A stretch of DNA of 24,830 nt from an uncultured Vogesella sp. (lineage in GTDB: Bacteria; Pseudomonadota; Gammaproteobacteria; Burkholderiales; Chromobacteriaceae). Of this stretch, positions 1 through 8,024 are shown one piece after another. The first letter of the stretch is position 1, and the number at the start of each line of letters is the position of its first letter. Location: assembly GCA_946479405.1 (NCBI GenBank), contig CAMLGD010000020.1, positions 1 to 24,830 of the forward strand. Direction: 5' to 3'. Below the pieces are notes generated by a model. The model worked only from the letters and a program-made list of their open reading frames with translations, searched no databases and had not been told where the DNA came from. The position numbers and the translations under genes were made by a program.

Positions 1-965
1 CTGTTTTCCAGCGCGCGCCAGGCGGCTTTCTGCCCGGCCTTGTCGCCGTCGAAGCAGAAATATACCTGATCGGCGTGGCGCAGCAGCTTGCGCACGTGCT
101 CACCGCTAGTGGCGGTCCCCAAGGTGGCTACGGCGTAGTCCACGCCGAACTGCGCCAGCGCCACCACGTCCATATAGCCTTCCACCACCAGTACGGCGCC
201 GACATTGCGAACGGCTTGCCGCGCTTCGTACAGGCCGTATAGTTCGCGCCCTTTTTCAAACAACGCAGTCTCGGGGGAGTTCAGGTATTTGGGCTCGCCC
301 TTGCCGAGTACGCGGCCGCCGAAGCCGATGATGGCGCCGCGCTGGTTGCGGATCGGAAACATCACCCGGTCGCGGAAGCGATCGTAGCGACGGCCGCTGT
401 CTTCGGCGACGATCACCAAGCCGCTGTCCACCAGCGCACTGTCGTTGTAGTCGCTGACGATAGCTTCCAGGTTCTGCCAGCCGTCCGGGGCATAGCCCAA
501 GCCGTAGCGGGCCGCAATCTCGCCGGTCAGGCCGCGGCCTTTCAGGTAGGCGATGGCATTGGGCGCGCTTTTCAACTGCTGTTTGTAAAATGCAGCGGCG
601 CGAGTAAGGGCGTCTTCCAGCGACAGCTGCTTGGCACGGGCGACGCGTACTGCCTCGGGGTTAGCTGCACGTTCCTGTTCCGGCACCGGCATGCCGATAC
701 TTTCTGCCAGGAATTTTACCGCGTCGACAAATGGCAACCCCTGGTACTCCATCACAAAACCGATGGCGGAGCCGTGCGCGCCGCAGCCGAAGCAGTGGTA
801 GAACTGCTTGCTGGGGCTGACAGTGAAGGAGGGTGACTTCTCCTTGTGGAACGGGCAGCAGGCCATGTAGTTCTGGCCGCCCTTTTTCAGCGGGACGCAA
901 CGATCCACCACGTCGACGATGTCGACGCGGGCCAAGAGCTGATCGATGAAGTCCTGCGGAATCAT
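1..965 (-). CDS. dnaG: DNA primase DnaG, N-terminal part (cut by window edge)
   Basis: Makes the short RNA primers used at the replication fork, in partnership with the DnaB helicase. Translating the minus strand from the ATG at 965 gives MIPQDFIDQLLARVDIVDVV and about 321 residues before the window ends; full-length DnaG is about 590-650 residues, so roughly half is present. Visible are the CHC2 zinc-binding domain (CCPFHKEKSPSF, then YHCFGCGAHG), the RNA-polymerase-like central domain, and the Toprim domain with VVEGYMDVVAL and the metal-binding CFDGDKAG near the cut end. The start lies 9 nt after the yqeY stop, with no clear Shine-Dalgarno, so translational coupling is likely. It is the third gene of rpsU-yqeY-dnaG. 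The C-terminal helicase-binding domain lies outside the window. Identification is firm. Confidence 0.97.
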   Translation of the reverse strand, partial: MIPQDFIDQLLARVDIVDVVDRCVPLKKGGQNYMACCPFHKEKSPSFTVSPSKQFYHCFGCGAHGSAIGFVMEYQGLPFVDAVKFLAESIGMPVPEQERAANPEAVRVARAKQLSLEDALTRAAAFYKQQLKSAPNAIAYLKGRGLTGEIAARYGLGYAPDGWQNLEAIVSDYNDSALVDSGLVIVAEDSGRRYDRFRDRVMFPIRNQRGAIIGFGGRVLGKGEPKYLNSPETALFEKGRELYGLYEARQAVRNVGAVLVVEGYMDVVALAQFGVDYAVATLGTATSGEHVRKLLRHADQVYFCFDGDKAGQKAAWRALEN

Positions 966-974
966 CCGGCGGGC

Positions 975-1421
975 TTAGCCTGCCAGCTTGGCTTTGATGC
1001 GTGCTGACACTGCGCCCATATCGGCGCGGCCAACTACCTGCGGTTTTACCACGCCAACAACCTTGCCCATGTCCTTGGCGCCGGCGGCTCCGGTGCTGGT
1101 GATGGCGGCATCGATGATGGTTTCGATCTCGGTTTCGCTCAGCGGCTGCGGCATGTAGTCCTGCAGCACCACCAGTTCAGCCTGTTCCTTGGCAGCCAGG
1201 TCCGGGCGATTGCCTGCTTCGTACTGGGTGATGGAGTCGCGGCGTTGCTTGACCATCTTGTCGATCACGGCGCTGATGGCGGCATCGTCCAGCTCGATAC
1301 GCTCGTCCACTTCCTTCTGCTTGATGGCGGCCATCAGCAGACGGATGGTGGCTAGGCGCTCGGTGTCGCGGGCTTTCATCGCGGTTTTCATGTCGTCGGC
1401 AATGCGGGCTTTCAGGCTCAT
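975..1421 (-). CDS. yqeY: YqeY/GatB-tail family protein
   Basis: A 148-residue soluble protein of the YqeY family, related to the C-terminal tail domain of the GatB subunit of tRNA amidotransferase. Its exact role is not established. It is nearly all helical and charged, starting MSLKARIADDMKTAMKARD, with the family features TIRLLMAAIKQKEVDER and LQDYMPQPLSETEI. The reading frame stays open upstream to 1481, but I chose the ATG at 1421. It gives the usual family length of about 147, and the extra 20 codons would run through an inverted repeat (1446-1470). It lies between rpsU and dnaG, a common order in beta- and gammaproteobacteria, and ends 9 nt before dnaG. Confidence 0.93.
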   Translation of the reverse strand: MSLKARIADDMKTAMKARDTERLATIRLLMAAIKQKEVDERIELDDAAISAVIDKMVKQRRDSITQYEAGNRPDLAAKEQAELVVLQDYMPQPLSETEIETIIDAAITSTGAAGAKDMGKVVGVVKPQVVGRADMGAVSARIKAKLAG

Positions 1422-1445
1422 GATCGTGTCCAGACTAAAGGCAAA

Positions 1446-1470
1446 GTTGGCCGCAATGCTTGCGGCCAAC
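1446..1470. repeat. Inverted pair of the GTTGGCCGCA motif
   Basis: GTTGGCCGCAA (1446-1456) and TTGCGGCCAAC (1460-1470) form a perfect 11-bp stem with a TGC loop, in the rpsU-yqeY gap 25 nt before the yqeY start. It is one of four intergenic places where two copies of the window-wide 10-mer meet head to head. No T-run follows it on the minus strand, so it is not a classic terminator by itself. Confidence 0.9.
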
Positions 1471-1479
1471 GTAAATGAC

Positions 1480-1506
1480 AAAACCGCAGGACACTCCTGC
1501 GGTTTT
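1480..1506 (-). terminator. Rho-independent terminator/attenuator after rpsU
   Basis: A perfect 12-bp stem, AAAACCGCAGGA (1480-1491) against TCCTGCGGTTTT (1495-1506) with a 3-nt loop, ends in TTTTG in the minus direction. It lies 21 nt past the rpsU stop and before yqeY-dnaG. This is where the E. coli macromolecular-synthesis operon has its partial terminator, which keeps S21 output far above primase output. Partial read-through here is inferred. Confidence 0.85.
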
Positions 1507-1526
1507 TGGCGAGCAGCCGTTAAAGC

Positions 1527-1739
1527 TTAGTACAGCTTCGGCGGCAGTTGCTGGCTGCGGATGCGCTTGTAGTGACGCTTCACGGCAGCAGCTTTCTTGC
1601 GCTTGCGCTCAGCGGTCGGCTTCTCGTAGAACTCGCGGGCGCGCAGTTCGGTCAGCAGACCGGTTTTTTCGATTGCGCGCTTGAAGCGACGCATTGCAAC
1701 TTCAAACGGCTCATTCTCTTTAACGCGGATAGTCGGCAT
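1527..1739 (-). CDS. rpsU: 30S ribosomal protein bS21
   Basis: Small-subunit protein bS21, which sits near the anti-Shine-Dalgarno end of 16S rRNA and helps mRNA engagement during initiation. The 70-residue product is the usual size. It begins [20 protein letters not shown] and carries the basic stretch [18 protein letters not shown], typical of proteobacterial S21. The ATG at 1739 is preceded by TAAGGA about 10 nt upstream, a credible ribosome binding site. It is first in rpsU-yqeY-dnaG, driven by the promoter at 1810-1838 and followed by a strong hairpin that should limit read-through into yqeY and dnaG. Identification is certain. Confidence 0.98.
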   Translation of the reverse strand: MPTIRVKENEPFEVAMRRFKRAIEKTGLLTELRAREFYEKPTAERKRKKAAAVKRHYKRIRSQQLPPKLY

Positions 1740-1809
1740 TTAGCTGAAGTCCTTAAATTCTTTGGCTTGAGGCGAATGTCATGAGCGGTTCGCCCCGAGG
1801 GAAATGACT

Positions 1810-1838
1810 ATTGTAAACAACGTTGTAGCTTTTGTAAA
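1810..1838 (-). promoter_or_regulatory. Sigma-70 promoter for rpsU-yqeY-dnaG
   Basis: On the minus strand there is a -35 TTTACA (1833-1838), exactly 17 nt of spacer, and a -10 TACAAT (1810-1815), about 70 nt upstream of the rpsU start. Five of six bases match consensus at -10 and four of six at -35. Two palindromes (1817-1826 and 1827-1842) cover the spacer and the -35. Confidence 0.7.
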
Positions 1839-1842
1839 AGCT
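1817..1842. repeat. Two abutting palindromes in the rpsU promoter
   Basis: ACAACGTTGT (1817-1826) is directly followed by AGCTTTTGTAAAAGCT (1827-1842). Both are perfect palindromes. Together they span the spacer and the -35 hexamer of the predicted rpsU promoter, in the 139-nt gap between rpsU and the end of thiG. They could be an operator, or chance in an AT-rich promoter. The second also lies downstream of thiG, but its stem is too weak to call a terminator. Confidence 0.5.
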
Positions 1843-1878
1843 GGATGCGTGGCAACGGCTAAAAGTGTGCACTGCGCA

Positions 1879-2676
1879 TCATCCCTGACGGGAAGAGATC
1901 ACCCCCTCACGTGGCGAGCTAGGTGTCGCCGAATAAAAGCGTTTAGGCATCCGTCCGGCCAGATAGGCTTCACGCCCGGCCTGGACTCCCAGTTTCATGG
2001 CCATTGCCATCCGCACAGGGTCTTGTGCGGCGGCAATGGCGGTATTCATCAGTACGCCGTCACAGCCAAGTTCCATGGCGATGGCGGCATCAGAGGCGGT
2101 GCCGACGCCGGCATCCACCAATACAGGTACCTGCGATTGCTCGATAATGAGTTGCAGGTTCCACGGGTTCAGAATTCCCATGCCGGAGCCGATCAGGCTG
2201 GCCAGCGGCATGATGGCGCAACAGCCGATCTGCTCCAGCTCTCGGGCGACAATCGGATCGTCCGAGGTGTACACCATCACGTCAAAGCCTTCCTTGACCA
2301 GCGTCTCGGCGGCTTGCAGCGTTTCGCGTACATTGGGGAATAGGTTGTTCGGGTCGCCCAGTACTTCGAGTTTGACCAGTCGGTGGTCGTCCAGCAGTTC
2401 GCGGGCCAGGCGCAGGGTGCGTACCGCATCCTCGGCGCTGTAGCAGCCCGCCGTGTTGGGCAGCAGTGTATACCGGTTTTTCGGCAAAAAGTCCAGCAAA
2501 TTCGGCTCGTTGGCGTTCTGGCCAAGGTTCACGCGCCGAATGGCGACAGTAACAATGTCGCAGCCGGAGGCATCCAGTGCTTCGGCGGTTTGCTGGAAAT
2601 CTTTGTACTTGCCGGTGCCGACCAGCAGGCGTGATTGATAGCTCTTGCCGGCAATCACCAATGCATCTTGTTGCAC
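1879..2676 (-). CDS. thiG: Thiazole synthase ThiG
   Basis: Forms the thiazole phosphate half of thiamine from deoxyxylulose 5-phosphate, an iminoglycine, and the sulfur carried as thiocarboxylate on ThiS. It acts in the cytoplasm as a TIM barrel. The 265-residue product contains [19 protein letters not shown], the Schiff-base lysine in VKLEVLGD (about K102), [14 protein letters not shown] and [14 protein letters not shown], all typical of ThiG. The start is GTG at 2676, with AGGGA 7 nt upstream; no upstream ATG fits better. It follows thiS by 38 nt and is last in gmk-rpoZ-spoT-thiS-thiG. No convincing terminator follows it. Confidence is high. Confidence 0.96.
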   Translation of the reverse strand: MQQDALVIAGKSYQSRLLVGTGKYKDFQQTAEALDASGCDIVTVAIRRVNLGQNANEPNLLDFLPKNRYTLLPNTAGCYSAEDAVRTLRLARELLDDHRLVKLEVLGDPNNLFPNVRETLQAAETLVKEGFDVMVYTSDDPIVARELEQIGCCAIMPLASLIGSGMGILNPWNLQLIIEQSQVPVLVDAGVGTASDAAIAMELGCDGVLMNTAIAAAQDPVRMAMAMKLGVQAGREAYLAGRMPKRFYSATPSSPREGVISSRQG

Positions 2677-2714
2677 GCTGTTGTCCCTTTTGGATATTGG
2701 TTCTGGTGTCTGTC

Positions 2715-2921
2715 TTAGCCGCCGCCGACTGCCACCACGATTTCCAGTGCGTCGCCATCCAGCAGCGGGGTGCTGGCATGCTGGCTGCGTGGCACGATTT
2801 CGCCGTTGCGCTCGATGGCAATGCGCTTGCCGCCCAGATCAAGGGCGGCAACCAGGGCGGCAAGGGTAGTGACGGAGGTGTCGAACTGGCGGCTTTCGCC
2901 GTTGAGCTGGATGCTGGGCAT
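2715..2921 (-). CDS. thiS: Sulfur carrier protein ThiS
   Basis: Small ubiquitin-like sulfur carrier. Its C-terminal Gly-Gly is adenylated and converted to a thiocarboxylate that supplies sulfur to ThiG. At 68 residues it is close to the usual 66. It starts [13 protein letters not shown], has the beta-grasp pattern with the loop [11 protein letters not shown], and ends VVAVGGG, giving the required terminal Gly-Gly. The ATG at 2921 is only 6 nt past the spoT stop, so it is probably translated from the spoT message, and thiG follows. The activating enzyme ThiF and the other thi genes are not in the window. Confidence 0.94.
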   Translation of the reverse strand: MPSIQLNGESRQFDTSVTTLAALVAALDLGGKRIAIERNGEIVPRSQHASTPLLDGDALEIVVAVGGG

Positions 2922-2927
2922 GTCGGT

Positions 2928-5078
2928 TTAGCGTCGTTCTGCGCGCTGCACCACATCCACCAGCCGCACGGCGGCCAGCACCTTTTCCAGGTGCGGCAGG
3001 TTTTCCACCTGCAGACGGAAGTGAATGTGGATGTAGCCGTCGTTACTGTGATTGTCCTGCGTGTCCACGGTCTCGATATTGGCCGAGGCGTGGGAAATGG
3101 CGGCGGCGATATCGGCCAGCGCGCCACGCTGGTTGAAGGCGATGATGCTGATGTTGACGCCGAACATGCGCTCTTTTTGCGCTTCCCAGCGCACTTCCAG
3201 CAGCTTGTCCGCCTCGATGCGCTGCACGTTGCTGCAGTCGCTGCGGTGAATCATCAGTCCCTGGTCCTTGCGGATCACGCCGACGATCTGGTCGCCCGGA
3301 ATCGGATTGCAGCAATTGGACAGGTGGATGCCGCCGCTTTCGTTGCCGCGTACCGCGATCGGGCCGATGCTCTGTTCACCCGGTTGCTGGCCGGAAACCT
3401 CCAGCAGTTTGCGCGCCACCACGGCGGCCAGCTGTTTGCCGGTGCCGATGTCGATCAGCACGTCGTTGAAGCGGCGATTGTGCTCCCCCAGCTTGCGCAT
3501 CAGCGCGTCTTCCAGCTCGGGAGTGAGTTCCAGTTCAAACGGCGACAGCGCGCTGGCGGCCTGGCGCAATAGCTTCTGTCCCAGCAGCACCGCGTCCTGC
3601 TGTTGCAGGGTTTTCAGGTAGTTGCGAATACCGGAGCGGGCGCGGCCGCTTTGCACGAAATTGAGCCAGGACGGGTTGGGCTTGGCCTGAGTGGAGGTGA
3701 TGATCTCCACCGTGTCGCCATTGCGCAGCGCGGTGCGCAGCGGTACCAGGTTGTGGTTGACGCGGGCGGCAATGCAGCGATGGCCGACGTCGGTGTGTAC
3801 CGCATAGGCGAAGTCCACCGGGGTGGAGCCTTGCGGCAGCACGATGATCTTGCCCTTGGGGGTGAATACGTACAGCTCATCCGGGAACAGGTCGATCTTG
3901 ATGTGTTCCAGGAATTCGACCGCGTCCTCGCTTTCCGCCTGCATGTCGAGGATGCTCTGCAGCCACTGGTGGGTGCGCTGCTTGGCGGCATCGATGCTGG
4001 CGTCGCCGGATTTGTACATCCAGTGCGAGGCAATGCCGGCTTCCGCCACCGCGTTCATTTCGCGGGTGCGAATCTGCATTTCCACCGGCGTGCCGAACGG
4101 ACCGAACAGGGTGGTGTGCAGGCTCTGGTAGCCATTGCCCTTGGGAATGGCGATGTAGTCCTTGAACTTGCCCGGAATCGGCTTGTACAGGCTGTGCAGA
4201 GCTCCCAGCGCCAGGTAGCAGCTGGGGTTGTCCTTGACGATGATGCGGAAGCCGTAGATGTCCAGCACCTCGGAAAACGACAGGTGCTTTTCCTGCATTT
4301 TCTTGTAGATGCTGTAGAGATTCTTTTCGCGGCCCTTGATGGTGGCCTCGATATTGGACTCCACCAACCGCTGGCTGACGGCGCGCAGGATCTTGTCCAC
4401 CACTTCGCGCCGATTGCCGCGCGCGGCACGTACTGCCTTGGACAGCACCTGGTAGCGGTGCGGGTACAGATGCTTGAACGCCAGGTCCTGCAGTTCGCGA
4501 TAGACCTTGTTCAAGCCGATGCGGTTGGCGATCGGTGCATAGATTTCCAGCGTTTCCAGCGCGATGCGCTGGCGCTTGTCTTCGCGCATGGCATCCAGCG
4601 TGCGCATATTGTGCAGCCGGTCAGCCAGCTTGACGATGATGACGCGGATGTCGCGCGCCATCGCCAGTACCATCTTGCGGAAGTTTTCCGCCTGCGCGGT
4701 TTCCTTGCTCTGGAACTCCAGCTTTTCCAGCTTGGACAGGCCATCCACCAGATCGGCGATGGTGCGGCCGAACTGTTCCACCAGTGTCGGCTTGGTGACG
4801 CCGGTGTCTTCCAGCACATCGTGCATCAGCGCTGCGGCCAAGCCCTGGGCATCCAGCCGCCACTCGCTGAGCATGGTGGCTACCGCCAGCGGGTGGGTGA
4901 TGTATGGTTCGCCACTTTTGCGGGTCTGACCTTCGTGCGCTTCACGCGCGGTCTCGAATGCCTGCCGCAGCAGTTGCACGTCTTCCGGCTTCAGATACTG
5001 CGCCGCCGCCTCGAACAGGGCCGCCGCCTCGGACTCGACGAGGGCGTGGTAGTCAATGGCGGCGGTTTCCATGCTCAT
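2928..5078 (-). CDS. spoT: Bifunctional (p)ppGpp synthetase/hydrolase (SpoT/Rel)
   Basis: Makes and degrades the stringent-response alarmone (p)ppGpp. The 716-residue protein has the full long-RSH layout. The N-terminal HD hydrolase has TRKSGEPYITHP (H62), LMHDVLEDT (H86-D87) and LADRLHNMRTL (D153). The synthetase (about 245-350) has YSIYKKM, DIYGFRIIV, IAIPKGNGYQSLH and EMQIRT. A TGS domain starts near 395 (ELYVFTPKGKIIVLP), and a C-terminal ACT domain includes NQRGALADIAAAIS. Because the hydrolase residues are intact, it is the SpoT/Rel type, not RelA. The metal-class motif that is EXDD in RelA and RXKD in bifunctional enzymes reads KFKD (304-307). The start is at 5078, 8 nt after the rpoZ stop; an in-frame ATG at 5072 is an alternative. 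It is mid-operon in gmk-rpoZ-spoT-thiS-thiG. Confidence 0.96.
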   Translation of the reverse strand: MSMETAAIDYHALVESEAAALFEAAAQYLKPEDVQLLRQAFETAREAHEGQTRKSGEPYITHPLAVATMLSEWRLDAQGLAAALMHDVLEDTGVTKPTLVEQFGRTIADLVDGLSKLEKLEFQSKETAQAENFRKMVLAMARDIRVIIVKLADRLHNMRTLDAMREDKRQRIALETLEIYAPIANRIGLNKVYRELQDLAFKHLYPHRYQVLSKAVRAARGNRREVVDKILRAVSQRLVESNIEATIKGREKNLYSIYKKMQEKHLSFSEVLDIYGFRIIVKDNPSCYLALGALHSLYKPIPGKFKDYIAIPKGNGYQSLHTTLFGPFGTPVEMQIRTREMNAVAEAGIASHWMYKSGDASIDAAKQRTHQWLQSILDMQAESEDAVEFLEHIKIDLFPDELYVFTPKGKIIVLPQGSTPVDFAYAVHTDVGHRCIAARVNHNLVPLRTALRNGDTVEIITSTQAKPNPSWLNFVQSGRARSGIRNYLKTLQQQDAVLLGQKLLRQAASALSPFELELTPELEDALMRKLGEHNRRFNDVLIDIGTGKQLAAVVARKLLEVSGQQPGEQSIGPIAVRGNESGGIHLSNCCNPIPGDQIVGVIRKDQGLMIHRSDCSNVQRIEADKLLEVRWEAQKERMFGVNISIIAFNQRGALADIAAAISHASANIETVDTQDNHSNDGYIHIHFRLQVENLPHLEKVLAAVRLVDVVQRAERR

Positions 5079-5086
5079 GGATCAGA

Positions 5087-5293
5087 TCAGCTCTTGGTGC
5101 GGGTCAGTACTTCGCTGCCAACGTGGCCGTCGGCGATTTCTTTCAGTGCTACCACGGTCGGCTTGTTACGGCCTTGTTCCACGAAGGAGGTGGCGCCGGA
5201 AGCAATCTGGCGCGCACGATAGGCGGCTGCCAGGGTCAGATCGAAACGGTTCTGGATGCGTTCCAGGCAATCGTCAACAGTGATGCGGGCCAT
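5087..5293 (-). CDS. rpoZ: RNA polymerase omega subunit
   Basis: Omega subunit of RNA polymerase, which helps beta-prime assemble and forms part of the ppGpp-binding site 1 in proteobacteria. The 68-residue product begins [19 protein letters not shown], with the core AYRARQI and then [13 protein letters not shown], as in proteobacterial omega. I chose the ATG at 5293 over a start four codons upstream (5305), because MARITV is the conserved N-terminus and a GAG lies upstream at ribosome-binding distance. It lies 60 nt after gmk and 8 nt before spoT. Having the ppGpp-sensing subunit beside the ppGpp synthetase is a conserved proteobacterial arrangement. Confidence 0.96.
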   Translation of the reverse strand: MARITVDDCLERIQNRFDLTLAAAYRARQIASGATSFVEQGRNKPTVVALKEIADGHVGSEVLTRTKS

Positions 5294-5353
5294 GATGGAT
5301 CTCACTTACAAGAATGGACAAACGATAAGGGATTGCACGCGCCGGATAAAGCC

Positions 5354-5980
5354 CTAGCGCGGCGATTGCATCGCGGCGATGGCATCGTCGTGACGCGACA
5401 ACTGCTTGCCGGCCTGCAGGCGCTGACAGCGGATAACGCTGATCAGGTCCTGGCGGGCGGTGGCGAAGTCATCGTTGACGATCACGTAGTCGTAATCGGC
5501 AACCAGGTCGATTTCGGCGCGGGCCTCGGACAGGCGACGGGCGATCACGTCCTCGCTGTCGGTGGCGCGGCCACGCAGGCGGCTTTCCAGTACCGCGATC
5601 GACGGCGGCAGAATAAACACTGCAACCGCCTCCGGGAACACCTTGCGCACCTGGCGCGCGCCCTGCCAGTCGATTTCCAGCAGCACGTCGTGGCCTGCGG
5701 CCAACCTTTCGCGCAACCAGCGCGCGCTGGTGCCGTAGTAGTTGCCGTATACCTCGGCGTATTCCAGGAAATCGCCTTCCGCAATCATGCCCTCGAAACG
5801 GCTGCGATCGACAAAGTGGTAGCTCTTGCCGTCCACCTCACCCTCGCGCGGCGCGCGGGTGGTGTACGACACCGACAGCTCGACGCCGGGTTCGGCCTGG
5901 AGCAGCGCGGCGACCAGCGAGGTCTTGCCGGCGCCGGAAGGGGCAACCACGATGAAAATCGTGCCTTGAGCTTGCGACAT
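5354..5980 (-). CDS. gmk: Guanylate kinase
   Basis: Phosphorylates GMP to GDP with ATP, feeding GTP and ppGpp pools. The 208-residue product matches the usual 207. The P-loop APSGAGKT is at residues 13-20, followed by the GMP-binding YTTRAPREGEVDGKSYHF and EYAEVYGNYYGT, then LLEIDWQGARQV and VFILPPS. The frame stays open upstream to 6076, but MSQAQGTIFIVVAPSG from 5980 is the family N-terminus and the extra sequence is not gmk-like. A weak promoter may lie upstream (TATCCT at 6015-6020, minus strand). It is first in gmk-rpoZ-spoT-thiS-thiG and divergent from the purine permease. Confidence 0.96.
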   Translation of the reverse strand: MSQAQGTIFIVVAPSGAGKTSLVAALLQAEPGVELSVSYTTRAPREGEVDGKSYHFVDRSRFEGMIAEGDFLEYAEVYGNYYGTSARWLRERLAAGHDVLLEIDWQGARQVRKVFPEAVAVFILPPSIAVLESRLRGRATDSEDVIARRLSEARAEIDLVADYDYVIVNDDFATARQDLISVIRCQRLQAGKQLSRHDDAIAAMQSPR

Positions 5981-6091
5981 GAAACGGATCCCGAAACTGA
6001 CTGAGCAATATTTCAGGATACCACAAGCGCCGGGCACGATTAAAGCAGCCCCTCGCGTCGTCAACGCAAACCACAAACGAGCGTTTCAGGG

Positions 6092-6097
6092 TAGAAT
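6092..6097 (+). promoter_or_regulatory. Possible -10 element for the purine permease operon
   Basis: TAGAAT lies 53 nt before the permease ATG, in the 169-nt gap divergent from gmk. No good -35 is found 16-18 nt upstream, so this is a weak call. I see no purine-riboswitch-like structure in this gap. Confidence 0.35.
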
Positions 6098-6149
6098 CGC
6101 GCGTTTTTCAACATGTTACGTCCGTTGCGAGGACGAGGGAGCGCACAAG

Positions 6150-7442
6150 ATGCTGCTGGAAAGCTTTTTCAAGCTTAAAGAGCACGGCACCGACGTTAAA
6201 ACCGAAGTGATTGCCGGCTTTACCACCTTCCTGACGATGGCTTACATCGTCATCGTCAACCCGGCGATCCTGTCGATCACCGGCATGGATTTCAATGCCG
6301 TGTTCGTGGCCACCTGCCTGGCCGCGGCGCTGGGCACCGCCATCATGGGCCTGGTGGCCAACTACCCGATCGCACTGGCGCCGGGCATGGGCCTGAACGC
6401 CTACTTTACCTTCACCGTGGTGAAGGGCATGGGCGTACCGTGGCAGGCGGCGCTGGGCGCGGTATTCATCTCCGGCATCGTGTTCCTGGCGGTGAGCCTG
6501 TTCAAGGTGCGAGAGGCCATCGTCAACGCCATTCCGCAGTCGCTGAAGTTCGCGATTTCCGCCGGTGTCGGTCTGTTCCTGGCCATCATCGCGCTGAAGA
6601 ACGCCGGTGTGGTGGTGGATCACCCGGCCACGCTGGTGACGTTGGGCGATCTGCATGACCCGCGCGTGCTGTTGGCCATTCTGGGCTTCTTCATCATCGT
6701 GGCGCTGGAATACCGCCGCGTGCATGGCTCCATCATCATCGGCATTCTGACCGTGACCGCACTGTCCATCGCGCTGGGGCTGTCCAAGTTCGAAGGCGTG
6801 GTAGCGCCGGTGCCGAGCATGGCGCCGACCTTCATGCACATGGATCTGAATGGCGCACTGACCGCCGGCCTGCTGGGCGTGATCTTCGTGTTCTTCTTTG
6901 TCGACCTGTTCGACACCACCGGTACCCTGGTGGGCGTGTCGCACCGTGCCGGCCTACTGGACAAGGATGGCAAGCTGCCGCGCCTGAAACGTGCGCTGAT
7001 GGCCGACTCGGTGGCGATCACCGCCGGTGCGGTGATGGGGACTTCGTCCACTACCGCCTATATTGAATCGGCAGCGGGTACCGCCGTGGGTGGTCGTACC
7101 GGCCTCACCGCCGTAGTCGTGGCGATCCTGTTCCTGGCTTGCCTGTGGATCTCGCCGCTGGCGAAAACCGTACCGGCCTACGCCACCGCGCCGGCACTGT
7201 GCTACGTCGCCGTGCTGATGACCCGCGGCTTGGCCGAAATCAACTGGGACGACCTGACCGAGTCCGCCCCGGCGGTGATGACCGCAGTGGCGATGCCGTT
7301 CACCTTCTCGATCGCCGACGGTATCGCGTTCGGCTTTATCAGCTACGCCGCCATCAAGATTCTGTCCGGCCGTTTTGCCGATCTGAAGCCGGCGGTGCTG
7401 GTGATCGCCGGCCTGTGGGTCGTGAAACTGGCGATGTTCTAA
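6150..7442 (+). CDS. NCS2 family purine (guanine/hypoxanthine/adenine) permease
   Basis: Inner-membrane, proton-driven uptake of purine bases, of the AzgA/GhxP/AdeP-like branch of NCS2. The 430-residue product is mostly hydrophobic with about 12-14 membrane segments. Diagnostic stretches are VIAGFTTFLTMAYIVIVNP, APGMGLNAYFTFTVV, FVDLFDTTGTLVGVS and GTSSTTAYIESAAGTAVGGR, the last covering the substrate-site region. The start at 6150 is preceded by GAGGGAG at good spacing; the frame is open further upstream, but that part is not family-like. apt follows by 9 nt, so the pair looks like a salvage operon in which the base enters and is trapped as a nucleotide. Which purine is preferred cannot be read from the sequence. 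Confidence 0.93.
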   Translation: MLLESFFKLKEHGTDVKTEVIAGFTTFLTMAYIVIVNPAILSITGMDFNAVFVATCLAAALGTAIMGLVANYPIALAPGMGLNAYFTFTVVKGMGVPWQAALGAVFISGIVFLAVSLFKVREAIVNAIPQSLKFAISAGVGLFLAIIALKNAGVVVDHPATLVTLGDLHDPRVLLAILGFFIIVALEYRRVHGSIIIGILTVTALSIALGLSKFEGVVAPVPSMAPTFMHMDLNGALTAGLLGVIFVFFFVDLFDTTGTLVGVSHRAGLLDKDGKLPRLKRALMADSVAITAGAVMGTSSTTAYIESAAGTAVGGRTGLTAVVVAILFLACLWISPLAKTVPAYATAPALCYVAVLMTRGLAEINWDDLTESAPAVMTAVAMPFTFSIADGIAFGFISYAAIKILSGRFADLKPAVLVIAGLWVVKLAMF

Positions 7443-7451
7443 GGTAGCAAG

Positions 7452-8009
7452 ATGGAAAACCTCAGCAATCTGGATTACGCCAGCTATCTCAAGGGCTGGA
7501 TTCGCACCGTGCCCAACTGGCCGCACGAAGGGGTGATGTTCCGCGACATTACGCCGCTGCTGCAGAATCCCAAGACCTTCCGCATGCTGATCGACGTGTT
7601 CGTGCACCGCTACATGGGCGAGAACATCGACATGGTGGCGGGGCTGGACGCGCGCGGCTTCATCATCGGCTCGGTGCTGGCCTACGAGCTGAACGTCGGC
7701 TTCATCCCCATCCGCAAGAAGGGCAAGTTGCCGTTCACCACGGTGGAAGAGGAATACGAGCTGGAATACGGCAACGCTACCGTGGAAATGCATACCGACG
7801 CCTGCAAGCCGGGCGACCGTGTGGTGCTGGTGGATGACCTGATCGCCACCGGCGGTACCATGATGGCCGGCTACAAGCTGCTGCACCGCATGGGTGCGGA
7901 GGTGGTCGAAACCGCGGCCATCATCGAACTGCCTGAGCTGGGAGGCGGCCAGTTGATGCGCGAGGCGCAGGTGCCATTGTTCACCGTGTGTACTTTCGAC
8001 GGGTTGTAA
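7452..8009 (+). CDS. apt: Adenine phosphoribosyltransferase
   Basis: Converts adenine and PRPP to AMP and pyrophosphate (purine salvage). The 185-residue product carries DFRDITP-like [23 protein letters not shown], the base-side loop IRKKGKLPF and the PRPP-binding motif [14 protein letters not shown] (124-137), the classical Apt set. The ATG at 7452 follows AAGG by 7 nt, and the gene begins 9 nt after the permease stop. A strong hairpin with a T-tract (8025-8056) ends the transcript. The E-rich [10 protein letters not shown] segment is normal for Apt. Identification is firm. Confidence 0.97.
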   Translation: MENLSNLDYASYLKGWIRTVPNWPHEGVMFRDITPLLQNPKTFRMLIDVFVHRYMGENIDMVAGLDARGFIIGSVLAYELNVGFIPIRKKGKLPFTTVEEEYELEYGNATVEMHTDACKPGDRVVLVDDLIATGGTMMAGYKLLHRMGAEVVETAAIIELPELGGGQLMREAQVPLFTVCTFDGL

Positions 8010-8024
8010 ACCAGTCTGGCTGGG

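Noticed and set aside
1422..1481. Longer N-terminus for YqeY
   Set aside because: It would translate the inverted repeat and add 20 residues beyond the family length.
2677..2714. TPP riboswitch for thiS/thiG
   Set aside because: The gaps are only 6 and 38 nt, too short for a TPP riboswitch, and no THI-box sequence is visible.
3603..5222. Long plus-strand open frame opposite spoT and rpoZ
   Set aside because: Antisense shadow of clearly conserved genes; no ribosome binding site or family resemblance.
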